Shown piece by piece: positions 41,496 through 52,627 of a stretch of DNA of 64,000 bases. Every line of letters starts with the position of its first letter. The stretch's first letter is position 1. A program made the translations under genes and the position numbers. The DNA comes from Takifugu bimaculatus (Eukaryota > Chordata > Actinopteri > Tetraodontiformes > Tetraodontidae). The notes under the pieces were generated by a model that was given only the letters and a program-made list of their open reading frames with translations, was not told the DNA's origin and did no database searches. The DNA lies in assembly GCA_004026145.2 (NCBI GenBank), contig CP034985.2:2520956-2584955 (forward strand), read 5' to 3'.

Positions 41496-44400
41496 CAGCA
41501 GCATCTCTGTCTATGCGCCTTTGTCCCCCTCTAAAAGAACCGATTGACCCACTAATATGCTTTGCCAACCAAACAGCGACCGTGATGCAGCTAAAACCAG
41601 ATTATTCCAGTTCACAGTGGTTGGACGCAGAGAAAGACACGCAGCACAGAAAATGTTGACGGCAAGTCTGCATTATCCCAGCACGCACACATTTCAAAGC
41701 AGGGAGAGCGGCTCAGATTGGACGTCACTCTTGGGTTTGGACATCTTTATAAAAGCAAGAGTTCCCTGACGGGCGAAATCCACCCTTCCTGTCGATGTTC
41801 ACGCAGTAAAGTTAGCAAACGTGTAAGGGAAGAAGGAGGGCTAATGAAGAGGAAAGACATCAGGCCGAAACTGGAGAGCAGAAACCAGTAAGGTAACCCA
41901 GTTATGTGTAATGCAGTCTGATCCTGTCGTAGGTCACATCCTTTCTCGTGTGACCACAGCCGTCCACCCTATTCACAGTGGAGGGGGATCGATCGGATCA
42001 CACAGAACCATTGCATTAACAGATTGGTCTTCAACGTCATGGCAGCCTCCTCTGGGCCCTAATGTTAGCTGCAGACGGTCCCCATAATGCATTGCAACCA
42101 TTCTCATATCACAATGTTTGTCCAAAGCATTACAATTCGACACTGCCGTTCTTGTGCGAGACAACCCACAAATTCTCGCTCACTTCTTAAAAAAATATCA
42201 TACCTTTTGATGAAAAAGACCTTCAACAAACTGATGTTATTTCATGGTGTTTGGGAGCATTAAAGCAGCCTATACAGCTCCATGCACAGCACATGTGTTA
42301 CTCTCTCACACATCCAGCACCAACACATCCACAGACAGCACCCCAGGTCTCACTCAGCTGCAACCTTCTTAAGGGCAAAGGTCGGCCACAAGGCTGCCGT
42401 GAGGCCAGAGGTCAGAGCTGAAAATAGCACCTTTGGCTTCATGTTGCCTGGACGCTTTTGCCTAGAAGGATGAAGCTTCAACCAGGTGTCTGAACAGTAT
42501 GTTCAGCCGCAGCGCTGTGCAAACTTGTTGGGCAAAGGTCAGGGCCTTGGCCTGTTTTCAAAACACCCCTCTTTTTTCCCCAGTGCTTTGGCCTAGGCAG
42601 TGGTAAATTTAGTATCGTTATTGTAGATGTCCCAAGGAAAAGGTCTTAATTTTAACAAGGCAATATATGTGGCAGCACAATAAATTTAGCATTAATTATC
42701 TTTCACGTGAAACACTGCTAAAGGAAACACCACACTCACCCTGTCCGTTAGAATAGTAGATCCACTTTTCTTTGACCTGAGCTGGAGGGGCGGAAGGTTT
42801 CTTCTGGATCGCCTTCTCCATGATGCTGCTCGGGTCCTGCATGGGGCCTTTCTTCAGCACGCGAGAGCTCCGCTTCACGCTGCACACCACAATCACCACC
42901 AGGACTAGCAGGAGCAGCAGCACTATCATCCAGGGGAGGTGCTCGTTGATGTCAAAGTTGTTGTGGGTGCTCGGCCTCGGGGAACCTCTGCGGGTGGGCC
43001 TGTAGTAGCTGGAAACACTATCCTGTCCAGCTAGCTTGTTGTTGCTAGTCTTAACTGTCTCTGCGTCCTCCAGATGATCCATTGTTCTCTTCCTGGGATC
43101 TGGCAGGAGGTCAGACCCCTGTTGGCCTTGCTGGTTCTCTGGCAGTTGTTTTTGTGTCGGCCGTGGTGTTGTTAGCATATCGAGACTGTTCAGCAGCAGC
43201 ACTTCCCCAGGCAGGTCTTCACCATCAGGGTTTCCACTCAGCTGAATGGACGCCGACTGGCTGTAGGTGCCTGTGATGATTGACAGAAGGATTGATGGAG
43301 ACAAAGATAGAGCAAGGAGCGAGATGTGAGATAAATCCGAACAAAGTGCTCAAAAGAGGAGAGCAGACGCACCCTGAGGATATTGAATTCACTAATTTGA
43401 GATTTTGCTTTCCAGACAACAAAGACAGAAGGTATCAGGAAAGCCAGGCCTAACACCTTAATCCATGTGAGCAATCTGGCTCTTAAAACAGAAGGTGTGA
43501 TGACAGAAGTGCTACTTCCATCTTCAATGGGCATGTATTTATATTCCACTTTCATGTCATCTTGGATCAGATCGCATTCATCCATTTACACACGGGGAGA
43601 AGAACCAGGAGTCCGGGATAAGACCAGTGACCTTCGTATGTCAGGGTCAACCCCTCCACCACATGAGCAATGGCCGTGGGAACCATTGCATTCCATTTGC
43701 ATGTTGGTTAACGCCAACCTTGACATCTACTGAATTTCTACGTCCTAATACATTTTAGCACAGGCAACCAACAACAATCACAGGTCTGCTCCTGCTAAGG
43801 TGCACATCCAATTTCAAATAGGTGTGTCTGAGAAATCATTTGTGAGCTGCTAATCACCATCACAACAACGGTGACAAGCAACCAAATATGATGGTTAATG
43901 AGCTTCTAATCGCTACTATGGCGGTGACAACCTTCCTACTGCTTACTTCCTGCTTTCTGACCCTGCTTTAATGTTGTACAATGACAACAAATCATTAATG
44001 AGTTGCTGCCTTTTAGGCTTGTCAGTTGAACGCCTGTTAATCCAATTCATCCTCTTATCAGGAGACAGGGACACAGGTGCAGTGCTAATCCCTAAACATC
44101 TGCTGTTCGGGTCAGCAGTACAAAAGGCTTTAAACATTGGGGATTCAGGCGTTTCAGAGGATGCAAACCTTTACAGCAATGGTAAGTGCAGACTTAATCA
44201 ACTAAATATCCCAATCAAACTGACAAAAGTTCCCATCAGGCCCTATAAATTTCATTTACCGTAGCCAGCTAATCTTTTTCCAAGTTGAAAAGATGCCAAA
44301 ATGGTCAAAAAAGCAGAGGCTAGACAGAAATAAAGTCATTTATCTTTTTGTGTATCTGCTTGGCAAGTCTCCTCTCGTATAACGTTTGTAATGAGATTAT

Positions 44401-47400
44401 AGTATCTGTGGTTCCAGGGGGGCCTTATTAAACACTGGGTTTAGAAAAGCTACCAGGCTTCAGGGTCTGAGTGGATTAGATGGCCACATAAAAGTCCAGC
44501 ACACATAGCTAGACATAGCTAAAACAATTATATTTAGGGCACCGTTAAAGTCATATCTACAGGGTAGAACCTGAAATCTTTGGTTATGGCTGTTGGATAC
44601 AGGTGCATTTAACTGATTTATTAAGAAGGAGAGTATTCAATATTGGAGGGGTGATTGTTTAAAATCTTTGGTCTATAAAACCTTCTAAACTGAACCTTTT
44701 TTCATAATGAATGTGCAATTACTGGCATGTTGATGTGTCCTGTCAAGTTGCAAATGGCGTTTTCCAGATTCACGATATCCATTCTGCTTTTATGTGTAAC
44801 TTAATTACATCAGCTGTCACACATGGTGTAAAATACAGCATTGAAAGTTTAGATTTCACTCCTGTCATCATTGTCATAAAGCATTTAGGTTATGGTTCTT
44901 TTTCTGTCCCCACCCCCACCCCCCCACTCAGAATTCCAGAATGGCACTCATTAAGGCAATATCAATCAACTGTGGGGACAGTGTTATACGTATGTCAGTG
45001 GGACGCTGATGCAAAGGACGGCCTATTTGGAGACATGACTCTCTGCCTCACCCTGAGGTGACGGGAGCAGGAACACAAAAGGGAAATGAATGCAGCCGTC
45101 AGAGGGTCGTCCTCGCAGTGAGAAGAGGTGGAAAAAGAAGAAAAGGCAGGGTGATGGATTGAGACACAAACGCCCATAATTCTTCCAACCCGCAAATAGT
45201 AGGATTCCACAGACGGGGAGTTGCCGCCACGAGGTTTCCCTGCTTACAGAGGAAACCCCACAGAAGAGTGTCATTCTCCAACAGCTGCAGCAAAAACCAA
45301 AAAACACAAGTTTGAAACCTCTTAAATCCCAAAGTTTCAAAGTTGTATTGCGTATCCAGCAAGACTTCACTAAAGACAACAAGTAACTAGCTTCAGAAGA
45401 TGTATTTCCAAACAAAGAAAGCAAGGCTACTCTACTTAGATGTCTTTAACGTACATTAGGGTGTACATTTCAAAATGAGATAGAAAATCCACATTAGCAT
45501 AAAGATAACAAGGGAAAACTGTAATGTCAAAAGCATAAAATGACATTGAAGAAAAAAAACAACTGCTGAATTTCTGGTCTTACCTTGAGGAGCAGGTCCA
45601 ATTAGAGATGATAATAAATGTGAGGAGGTCAGTGGGTCAGGCGTGTGCACGCCCTGCGTTGGTACCAGTGGAGTGGTTGTGGAGACAGAAGATAAGGAAG
45701 GTGGCCCGCAAACATTATCTCTGTCTCTTGTCCCTGGTGAGAGCAGCAGGAGCCCCTGAGCCTGGCAGTTGGTGTGAGCTTGGCACTTCATCGAGTGGGA
45801 CTCCACGGCAGAGAAAGTCCCCTTGCTGCAGGGTTTGCAGACCACGTCTTCGGTTTCACTGCCGCGCTTCTTCATCCTTGTCCCCGGAGGGCACAGCGAG
45901 TGGGGCTGACACTTCCTGCCTCCGTCTCTCGACAGGAAGCTGTTGGAGGGGCACACGCAGGTGCGGTCCTGGGTGGTCGTGCAGGGCAATTTCTCAACAA
46001 GGCCCTCGGGGCACGGGGGCCGACAGCGATGGCACTGCTCGACGCCGTTTTCACCATGTGTGAAGGTGTTGTTGGGGCAGGGGCTGCACTCCCTCACCAC
46101 TAACAGGGAGCAGTGGACAGACACGAAGGTGCCTGCTGGACACTTGTCACAGACCAGCTGGGTGCCTGAGTTAGCATCAACGTGCTGATACTGGCGAGGA
46201 GACAGGACAGGTCGCTCGGCCGCACTGCCTGTGGTCAAAACCCGAACTGAGACCTGCACCAGCAGCATGCACAAGAGCTGAGGAGAGGAGAGAGGAGAGG
46301 AGAGGAGAGGAGAGGAGAGGAGAGGAGAGGAGAGGAGAGGAGAGGAGAGGAGAGGAGAGGAGAGGAGAGGAGAGGAGAGATGTGAGACACATTGACATTT
46401 GTGTGTTTGGTTTTCACCCTCCAGCAATATGTTACATTCCAAAAATCTAAGAGATAAGAGTCCTAAATTTCAGACTTCCTTTCCTAAAATACTGGGAGGT
46501 TTCAATATCACCATTTCCTCTGTGCAAGCCCACTTTAATTAGATTTGCCAGCAAATATCTCTCTAAGACAGCAATTTCATTCAAAATTGTATTTAATTTA
46601 CTTGCTGTGCTGACTCATCAAGTTGCAGTCCAGACTGTTGTCGGCACCAGAACAGCTGTAGATTTTTCATCAGACTCTGGGCTCCTCATGTCATTCTCAA
46701 CCCCCCGGGCTTACAGAAATAACCCAATTATGTTGATTTAAGTTTAAACACACACACACACACACACACACAAAAACACACACACACACATACAGAGTGT
46801 GTAAACTTAAATAATGCACCCCACAGCCCCTCCCCCAACACTCACTGTCCCGCCTAACTCCACCTAAACCATAAAACCAACCCTCAAACTGACAAACCAA
46901 CCCCACTTTGCTGGTGGGCTGCGTCATGTCAGTCCGGTTGGAGCGCTTGTGTAACATCAGACAGTCTGACTGGAGGTCATGTCCATGAAGAAGAGACTCT
47001 TAAGCAGGGGCCCAGTTTGTCGCCAGTTCATCAGTTTAATCTGTCAACAACCAGATACTCAGTTCTTCATTTAAAAAAACGATCATTTCCTGCATTATTT
47101 TTCTCATCCCACCCTGTGGGTTTTGTGCAGCACAGTGTTTATATTCAGGTCCAGCTCTGAGCGTCTGCACCTCCTCACAACCCCCCCTCCTCTCGGCGAA
47201 CACAGTGTGATTTTTATTATTCCTTCATGTTGGAATCGGATCCATGGCAGGGAAAATTAGGGGCTCAAAAAGGCATTTTCCACAATCCCATTGGGGCTGA
47301 TTTTATGATTTGAGCTAACTACACATTTAGCCCTTTCTTGGCCTGCCCCCCTGCCCTTTCGCCACGCCACCCATTCAGCTCTTGCTGCTCTTTTCCCAGA

Positions 47401-50315
47401 ACCTCATCCATAAACATCAGAGTGAATTGTCAACACATAACTGTTGCGTCAGTGGCATCAATGCATTCATTCACATCAGCGGGGGGGACAGTGGAGGCAG
47501 CAGCAAATGGGAACATTCTGCCGTTTACAGGACAAAAGACGCTCCCTCCTTTGGCTCTTTCTGCTCATTTGTGGAACTTTATAGAAACAGCATGGCCCGA
47601 ACATTACAATACAGTAATTGAGGTGTATCGCTCATTATTTAATGTTACGCTGTGGAAGAGGAGGCATGCTGTGGCGTTACCCTCGAGCCTTCTGATTGCT
47701 GAGTATGGAAGAGTCGTGGATTTCATGCCCTTACCCGCCGAGCTGATTATTCTTCTCCGTCGGGGAACCTGGTTCATTAAAAAATACCGAGCATCTCCTG
47801 AGAGCATAATGACCGTCAGAATGAGAGCATCCACAGGTCATTCTGCAGCATGCTGCCTTCCCTGTTTACTGTTTACACTGTTTACACTGCACACCACATT
47901 GTGCTTGAGGAAAACTGAATGATACAAAGCAAAAATGAAGGCATGCAAAAGTTCTAAAAGTTCTGTTTGGTGCTGGTTGAGCGGTGAAGGGAATGATCAC
48001 GGCTGACCTTCCAGTTATTTCCAGTCATGGGGATTTTTGTTATGGACCAGGGGACGTCCGCTCTGCGCCTGTGTTTACCTCCGGTTTTAACATACTGGGT
48101 CTCACCTGACTTGGGCAGCTGCTCTGTGGGCCGCTGCAGCTTTAAACCAATAAGGATTATGACTGCGTTACACATTAAGGGCAGCCAAACCGATGCTGGG
48201 CGTGCATCTGCTGTTCAACTCATCTCTATTATCAGATGCAGCCTCATCGAGCACTGCCCCTCCAGTCTGATGGTCACAACTTTTATTAATATTCTGAAGG
48301 AAGTCAGGGTAAAAAATGGACCAATCTTATATTCGTCAAAGTAGGCCAGCTCATCGGCGGGTGTTGAGGCTTTGATTAAACCAACATGATGATGCTGAAA
48401 GCCGATCTGTGTACCAAAATGAAACTTCTCCTAAATTCCCATAGATGGCTGCTTTGCTTCCGCCCATACGAAGGAACATGAAGCCGTGGAATCTACCGTT
48501 TCCTCCCATTGCAGATCTGAGGGGAGTTCACTGCTGCTGCTTCAGCGAGTCAGTAACAAATACAAGGAGGGAGCAACAGAGTGAAGGGAGAAATCTGAGG
48601 GGGGAGCGCTGTTTACTCCAAATGGGCCCCAGTGTGGTGCAGAGCAGGTTCTGGAGAAGTGCACGCACACACACACACACGCACGGAGCCGTTGGATGAG
48701 TCTGTAATTCCACCCCCTGCAGTGGCTACAGCAGACACACCCAGGGACCAGAAACCAACAAGACATTTTTACGTGATGGGCATATAAAGATTTAATTTCC
48801 TGCCCATGCAGACGAGAAGCTGCTCCTCCACTGCCCGACTGGCATGAACTCAGCATGTCATGACAAAGGAGCTGGCCTGGGAGTGCTTATCAGCCACAGT
48901 TCCAAGAATATTAAACACGCTGTGATGGTTGAGTAATGTGACAGTAAGTCACAGCCGTGGCACGAGTACCCAGATACAAGCTAAAGCTATGCTAGCACTG
49001 AGGCCAACAACTGAACATGGCTGTTTTTCAAAAGGAGCAATCAGACTTATTTTGTTACTGCAGTTGTTACAGCAGGTTTTTCTGAGCTGACTTTGGAACA
49101 TGGCAGAATACGCGTTTTTCAGCCACATAAGGAAATAAGCATATTAAATAAGAAAAGGATATATATTATATAACTTTCTAAAGAAGATAGCATGTGCTTC
49201 AGGGCTGCTGTTGCAAATGAAGCTGTCAGATAACTTTTTGTGCTTTTAATCAGACTCATATTTGATTTCAGATGGTTTGAAGCAGTTCTGAACGTCAAGG
49301 AAATGAAACATTATAATTTCTTTGAACGGTGCAGGATCTCTTTTGATCTCTGCACATGCAGAGCAGCTGGAACAGATTATTCAGAGGGTTTTTTCAGTAA
49401 ACCAAGAGCTACGGAACAAACCAGACACAAACAAACAGTTTCTCTGCTGTAGTTTTTGTTGTGTTGCTGTCGTTCACCTGCCAAAAGCTTCGACCCTCAT
49501 TAAAAAAGCTTCTCCTGTATTACAATAAATACATCTTACCCAGCCAGTACTGGCAAGTGAAACAATCACTGGTCAGTCCACAACTAGTGTCCATCATGAT
49601 GCAGATGACCCACCCATCATCCACCCATCATCCACCCATCCATCATCCACTCATCCATCATCCATCATCCACCCATCCATCATCTACCCATCATCCATCC
49701 ATTCACCCATCCATCATCCATCCATCCATCATCCACCCATCATCCAAACATCCATCCATCATCCACCCATCATCCAACTTTCCATCCATCCATCCATCCA
49801 TCATCCATCCATCCATCCATCCATCCATCCATCCATCCATCCATCCATCCATCCATCCATCCATCCATCCATCCATCCATCCATCCATCCATCCATCCAT
49901 CCACTGAACTGAACTGAACTGAAAATCAATTGATAGCTGATTTTGAGACATCGACACCTTTGTCTTCTTCTGTGTTTTACCTCGTGGCACTAACGTAAGC
50001 AGCAAGCGGGCAGATGGACACATTGCTAGCACATGAATTAGGTTAGCATCAGGGAAGGTTGCTGGCAAGGACTCCGCTCACGCTCTCTGTGAAAAGACTT
50101 CAGGCTCCTGCAACATCAAGCTGCACCACAGTGAAGGCAGGACGCACAGCAGGAGCATCAGATGTCTCAGTCCTTCACAATAAGTTTCTGGTCGTTAAGA
50201 AATGAATAAACCCTGTAGTTTATGACAGTAAACATGTGTGTGGGTGTGGGTGGAATGTATGTGTGGAGGCCAGATATTAAGCTGTACCCACCACACACAC
50301 GTACACACAGACACA

Positions 50316-50356
<41 letters not shown>

Positions 50357-50570
50357 ACACACACACACTCTCCAGGCTATTACTGTAACTCTTGTGCCAC
50401 ACATACGTTTACATGAGGATGTTTACATGATGACACACAGCCACAGCACCTGTTGCTGTGTGTCTTCATGTTGCAGCTCAGAGAAAGAGTCTCTGTTGGG
50501 TCAGTGAATGCATCACGGACAATAGCGTGATGACCTTCAGAGAACTGAGAGGAGTTAGCTGCTAATGACC

Positions 50571-50637
<67 letters not shown>

Positions 50638-51919
50638 ACACACACAACTGATCCTTGTTGGATTGCAACATCCCTAAAGCCTCCATTAAGCACATTTTTC
50701 TGTTGCATATCTGATGGCAAACCATAAGACAGACTTGTTCTTTCTGACGCCTGTAAGCTAAGTCAAACCTTTCTGTCTAAAAAGGTGGCTAAAATAGCCA
50801 CAACTGGTCAGTTTTGCTGTGATGAAGATGTTCTCAGAACAATTTCATACTTCTGTTAACGCTAAACCCAGTGAACTTGATTGGAACATGAGTGATCTCA
50901 TCCAGAGAGCTTGGTCTTTTAGCTTTTGCAACCCCCTCTTCTGGCTCATCGACTGGAGCCCAGGCCACTTTGTTTGATTAGAGGTGGTTTTTAGAAAAGC
51001 ACGTTAAGATTTAAACTGCAGCTTGCTTCTATGAGATCCTTTACTATCATTTCAGTTGTCAAAGCTTTTTCAGGCTGTTTGTCACAAGGAAAATTAAAAT
51101 GTATTTTAAATGCGTAGTCCTCATTAGTATAGCTAATATTTTTCTGAGACACCATGCGTGAGAGTCAATCAAAATTAATTCATTGATTTCAGCAGCCTGC
51201 CATCAGAGGGCAGATGTCCCATTAACTGCTAACTCATGTCCTTTGGGCCAAAACACAAATTATGGCTAACTCATGGATTGCTTGTTTGTTGTTTTAAAGA
51301 GCTATCTATGTAAAGATTTGCAAAGCATTAAAAAATATATATCTCATTTCAGGAATTTGGCTGACAGACACAGTCATCAATACCTCAAAACAGAGAGAAT
51401 GCTGCTCTATGTTCTTCACTATTTTGCCAGTGTGACCGGACAAGCTGCAGGATTCCAGAAGTCACCTTTAGTGCTGATGACAGAATCTGAACTTAATATA
51501 AAAAAATACAGAAAGTTCTCAGCATGGAGCCAAACTCTCATCTGACTCAGAGTGATGAAGCGGTATGAGGCATCGCTCCGAAACGTCACTGGCAGGAACA
51601 GAAGGATACCTCCATCGCGTGAACAAAGGAAACCCTGCCTTGCATCACCATGATTCCTGGTATAAACCAGCCCACCCAACATCCCAGAAGCCCCGAATGT
51701 GGCTGAACTTGGAGTTACATCTAAAAGACTGTTTTCTCCTACTGTTAGCCAAGCCTGCATTTGACTGACAACAAACAAGAGTTAGTTAAATGACATTTCT
51801 GAGAGTGTTGGCAACAAAAGACTGCTGGGCGTCTCTTGCTCCATCCTTCTACTGGAGGTTATTTTTTCCTCCTACTTACTCAGAAAGGATGAACTGATGA
51901 AGTCTGTTTTAGGTTAACA

Positions 51920-51959
<40 letters not shown>

Positions 51960-52149
51960 TATTTTAAAGGATGGTTGCATATGATCTGATGTTGGGGAAG
52001 TTTACTTTGGGGCACAAAGGAAAAAAACAGATACTGTCCCTTTAAATAGAAAACCTGCTGGAGGAGTCCTTAGAATAAAGAAGGCAAAGTGAGCGGGGCT
52101 GAGGTAACTGTGATGGACTCACCACTGCGCGCACACACACTGCAGACAT
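29183..52149 (-). CDS. tnfrsf21: tnfrsf21 (death receptor 6), complete, six coding exons
   Basis: Coding exons: 52149-52123, 46277-45584, 43270-42740, 36430-36165, 30499-30220 and 29412-29183. Their sum is 2028 nt, 675 residues plus TAG, with all phases consistent. The product is a type I membrane receptor: a signal peptide split over exons 1-2, four Cys-rich TNFR repeats, a Ser/Thr/Pro-rich stalk, one TM helix, a death domain, and the DR6-specific C-terminal region ending SVYSHLPDLL. Family knowledge: DR6 signals through its death domain (TRADD, JNK, NF-kB), regulates lymphocyte and oligodendrocyte responses, and acts in axon degeneration with APP. Six exons match mammalian TNFRSF21. Oddities are a poly-Gly expansion in exon 5 and a pentanucleotide repeat at the exon 2 acceptor. 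Confidence 0.97.
29413..30219. other. tnfrsf21 intron 5, nothing notable
   Basis: Unique AT-rich sequence without repeats or exons that I can support. Confidence 0.5.
30220..30499 (-). CDS. tnfrsf21: tnfrsf21 exon 5: cytoplasmic linker with Gly-rich expansion
   Basis: A 280-nt exon, phase 0 in and 1 out. It starts LDISQLMMTSVNGSQSLSPI and ends SALSRNGSFITK. Between them, SPGGGGGGGSGGGG and GVGGPGGAAVEQ form a low-complexity Gly/Ser tract encoded by GGC/GGT-rich DNA. DR6-typical PLLRCDSTSS is present. Confidence 0.94.
30500..36164. other. tnfrsf21 intron 4
   Basis: No exon is supported. It contains a short (CA)n at 30938-30957, long unique AT-rich stretches (31400-33300) and a repeat-like segment (33345-33910). 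Confidence 0.5.
33345..33910. repeat. Possible interspersed repeat in tnfrsf21 intron 4
   Basis: Base composition and style (CAGTTCTCCAGGCAGTTCTC, GTCATCCTTGTGGCGTTCTC, end near TAAAGTTATTGCAC) differ from the flanks. Several frames are open without conserved motifs. It looks like a dispersed repeat or solo-LTR-like unit, but no termini are proven. Confidence 0.35.
36165..36430 (-). CDS. tnfrsf21: tnfrsf21 exon 4: death domain
   Basis: A 266-nt exon with VDILKLVAAQVGTQWIDVYQ, NVTEREVAAFSNGYSSDHER and AYAALQHWTIRDSDANLAKL, then a helix ending VEQIRCVMEDNPQ. It covers the six-helix death domain, with the W of the core helix kept. Confidence 0.96.
40763..40821. repeat. (TG)n microsatellite
   Basis: About 29 TG units. 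Confidence 0.96.
41409..41491. repeat. Compound (CT)n(CA)n microsatellite
   Basis: About 12 CT units run directly into about 29 CA units. Confidence 0.96.
42740..43270 (-). CDS. tnfrsf21: tnfrsf21 exon 3: stalk, transmembrane helix, juxtamembrane region
   Basis: A phase 1-1 exon of 531 nt. The stalk is rich in polar residues. The helix MIVLLLLLVLVVIVVC (about 42932-42882) follows FDINEHLPW, a DR6-conserved lead-in. The exon then reads VKRSSRVLKKGPMQDPSSIM and EKWIYYSNGQ before the donor GTGAGTGT. Confidence 0.95.
43370..43585 (-). other. Orphan open frame with type-II membrane anchor look
   Basis: On the minus strand, ATG at 43585 opens MDECDLIQDDMKVEYKYMPI, then an EDGSSTSVITPS linker and a hydrophobic LLTWIKVLGLAFLIPSVFVV segment. 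It continues SEFNILR up to a possible donor (AGG then GTGCGT). Amino acid use looks protein-like: an acidic N-terminus and a single TM of type II. I do not recognise it. It could be an exon fragment copied from another gene, part of a mobile element, or chance. Confidence 0.3.
43590..43700 (-). mobile_element. Possible tRNA-derived SINE fragment
   Basis: The minus strand reads TGGTGGAGGGGTTGACCCTG and then AGGTCACTGGTCTTATCCC, which resemble degenerate A and B boxes of a tRNA-derived SINE. The call is weak. Confidence 0.3.
45584..46277 (-). CDS. tnfrsf21: tnfrsf21 exon 2: signal peptide end and four TNFR Cys-rich domains
   Basis: LLCMLLVQVSVRVLTTGSA completes the signal peptide. Cys-rich repeats follow: VCDKCPAGTFVSVHC; CSPCPNNTFTHGENGVEQCH; CRPPCPEGLVEKLPC with RTCVCPSNSF; and CKPCSKGTFSAVESHSMKCQ with RDRDNVC. 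A Ser/Thr/Pro-rich linker ends the exon in phase 1 at a GTAAGACC donor. The spacing matches DR6. Confidence 0.95.
46280..46379. repeat. (GGAGA)n pentanucleotide repeat at the exon 2 acceptor
   Basis: About 19 GAGAG-type units on the plus strand. On the minus strand it reads CTCTC repeats ending CCTCAG, so it forms the pyrimidine tract of the tnfrsf21 exon 2 acceptor. Confidence 0.97.
46747..46790. repeat. (CA)n microsatellite, interrupted
   Basis: About 20 CA units with one A-rich interruption. Confidence 0.9.
49610..49902. repeat. (CATC/ATCC)n tetranucleotide array
   Basis: An irregular start with CATCATCCACC units becomes a pure ATCC run from about 49800 to 49902. Confidence 0.96.
50317..50369. 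repeat. (CA)n microsatellite
   Basis: About 26 CA units with one TA interruption. Confidence 0.95.
50571..50646. repeat. (CA)n microsatellite
   Basis: About 37 CA units with one interruption. Confidence 0.96.
51922..51956. repeat. (TA)n microsatellite
   Basis: About 16 TA units. Confidence 0.93.
52123..52149 (-). CDS. tnfrsf21: tnfrsf21 exon 1: start codon and first nine residues
   Basis: The ATG at 52149-52147 gives MSAVCVRAV and ends in phase 0 at GTGAGTCC. Joined to exon 2 it reads MSAVCVRAVLLCMLLVQVSV, a good signal peptide. Neither exon alone would encode one as good. The ATG inside exon 2 is a weaker alternative start. Confidence 0.72.
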
Positions 52150-52560
52150 TGTCCCGGCTCAGAAAACACGCACGCGGTTCGAGCGAACGTCCTTGACCAA
52201 GTTGCCCTCTGGAGAACCACTTCTCATCTCTAGATGGTCCTCCTGCTCCTCTTCCCTGAGCTTTATCGGAGGTGAGACGGCAGAGCAGGTTCGCTCTCAA
52301 CTGCAGCCTTTTATCGTCCGCGTCTCCGGGCGGACCGCGATCAAAGAGTCCGGGCTGAGGCTTCGCTTCACTCCCATAGCGGGGAGAGATGAGGGGCCAC
52401 GGTGGCTGCGCCGCCTCGCCCCAGACCAGGCTCGTCAGTGCGGCTCTGCTGTCGCGCTGCCGAGCGCCACAGGCACTGCCGCGGTGACGTCAGGCGGATG
52501 GGCGGACCTTAGTGGCGCGCCGCATCCAATCACGATGCGCAGAAGAGCGAGCACGTGTAT
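52150..52560 (-). promoter_or_regulatory. tnfrsf21 promoter and 5' leader, CpG-rich
   Basis: The sequence upstream of the exon 1 ATG is GC- and CpG-rich. A minus-strand TATA-like GATAAAAGG lies at about 52307-52315, some 160 bases before the ATG. An inverted CCAAT-type box (ATTGGATG) is near 52527-52534. A 22-codon upstream open frame (52227-52159) would end just before the main ATG if transcription starts near 52280. Confidence 0.45.
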
Positions 52561-52627
52561 GGAAGCCCAGCGGGCCCAAGGAAGAGGGGCGTGGCTTACA
52601 GGTGAGACTGGTTCAAATAAAGAATGA

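Larger units (their letters stand above)
36431..42739. other. tnfrsf21 intron 3
   Basis: No supported exon. It contains dinucleotide repeats at 40763-40821 and 41409-41491, and unique sequence around 39780-39940 and 38160-38300 whose texture could fit conserved non-coding DNA. Confidence 0.5.
43271..45583. other. tnfrsf21 intron 2
   Basis: It contains the unexplained 43370-43585 open frame and a SINE-like patch (43590-43700). The rest is unique AT-rich sequence without supported exons. Confidence 0.5.
46380..52122. other. tnfrsf21 intron 1
   Basis: It contains several (CA)n tracts, an ATCC array and an AT microsatellite, listed separately. A long plus-strand open frame at 47338-47922 shows no domain. 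No exon is supported. Confidence 0.5.

Noticed and set aside
45023..45424. 133-codon minus-strand frame in tnfrsf21 intron 2
   Set aside because: No domain and no splice pairing with flanking exons; low-complexity FFFHLF-type composition.
49461..50068. Open frames with HPSIHPSI and MDGWMDGW repeats
   Set aside because: Products of the ATCC tetranucleotide array.
52193..52627. 144-codon plus-strand frame in the tnfrsf21 promoter
   Set aside because: GC-rich DNA gives chance open frames. It overlaps the tnfrsf21 leader in antisense and has no domain or splice structure.
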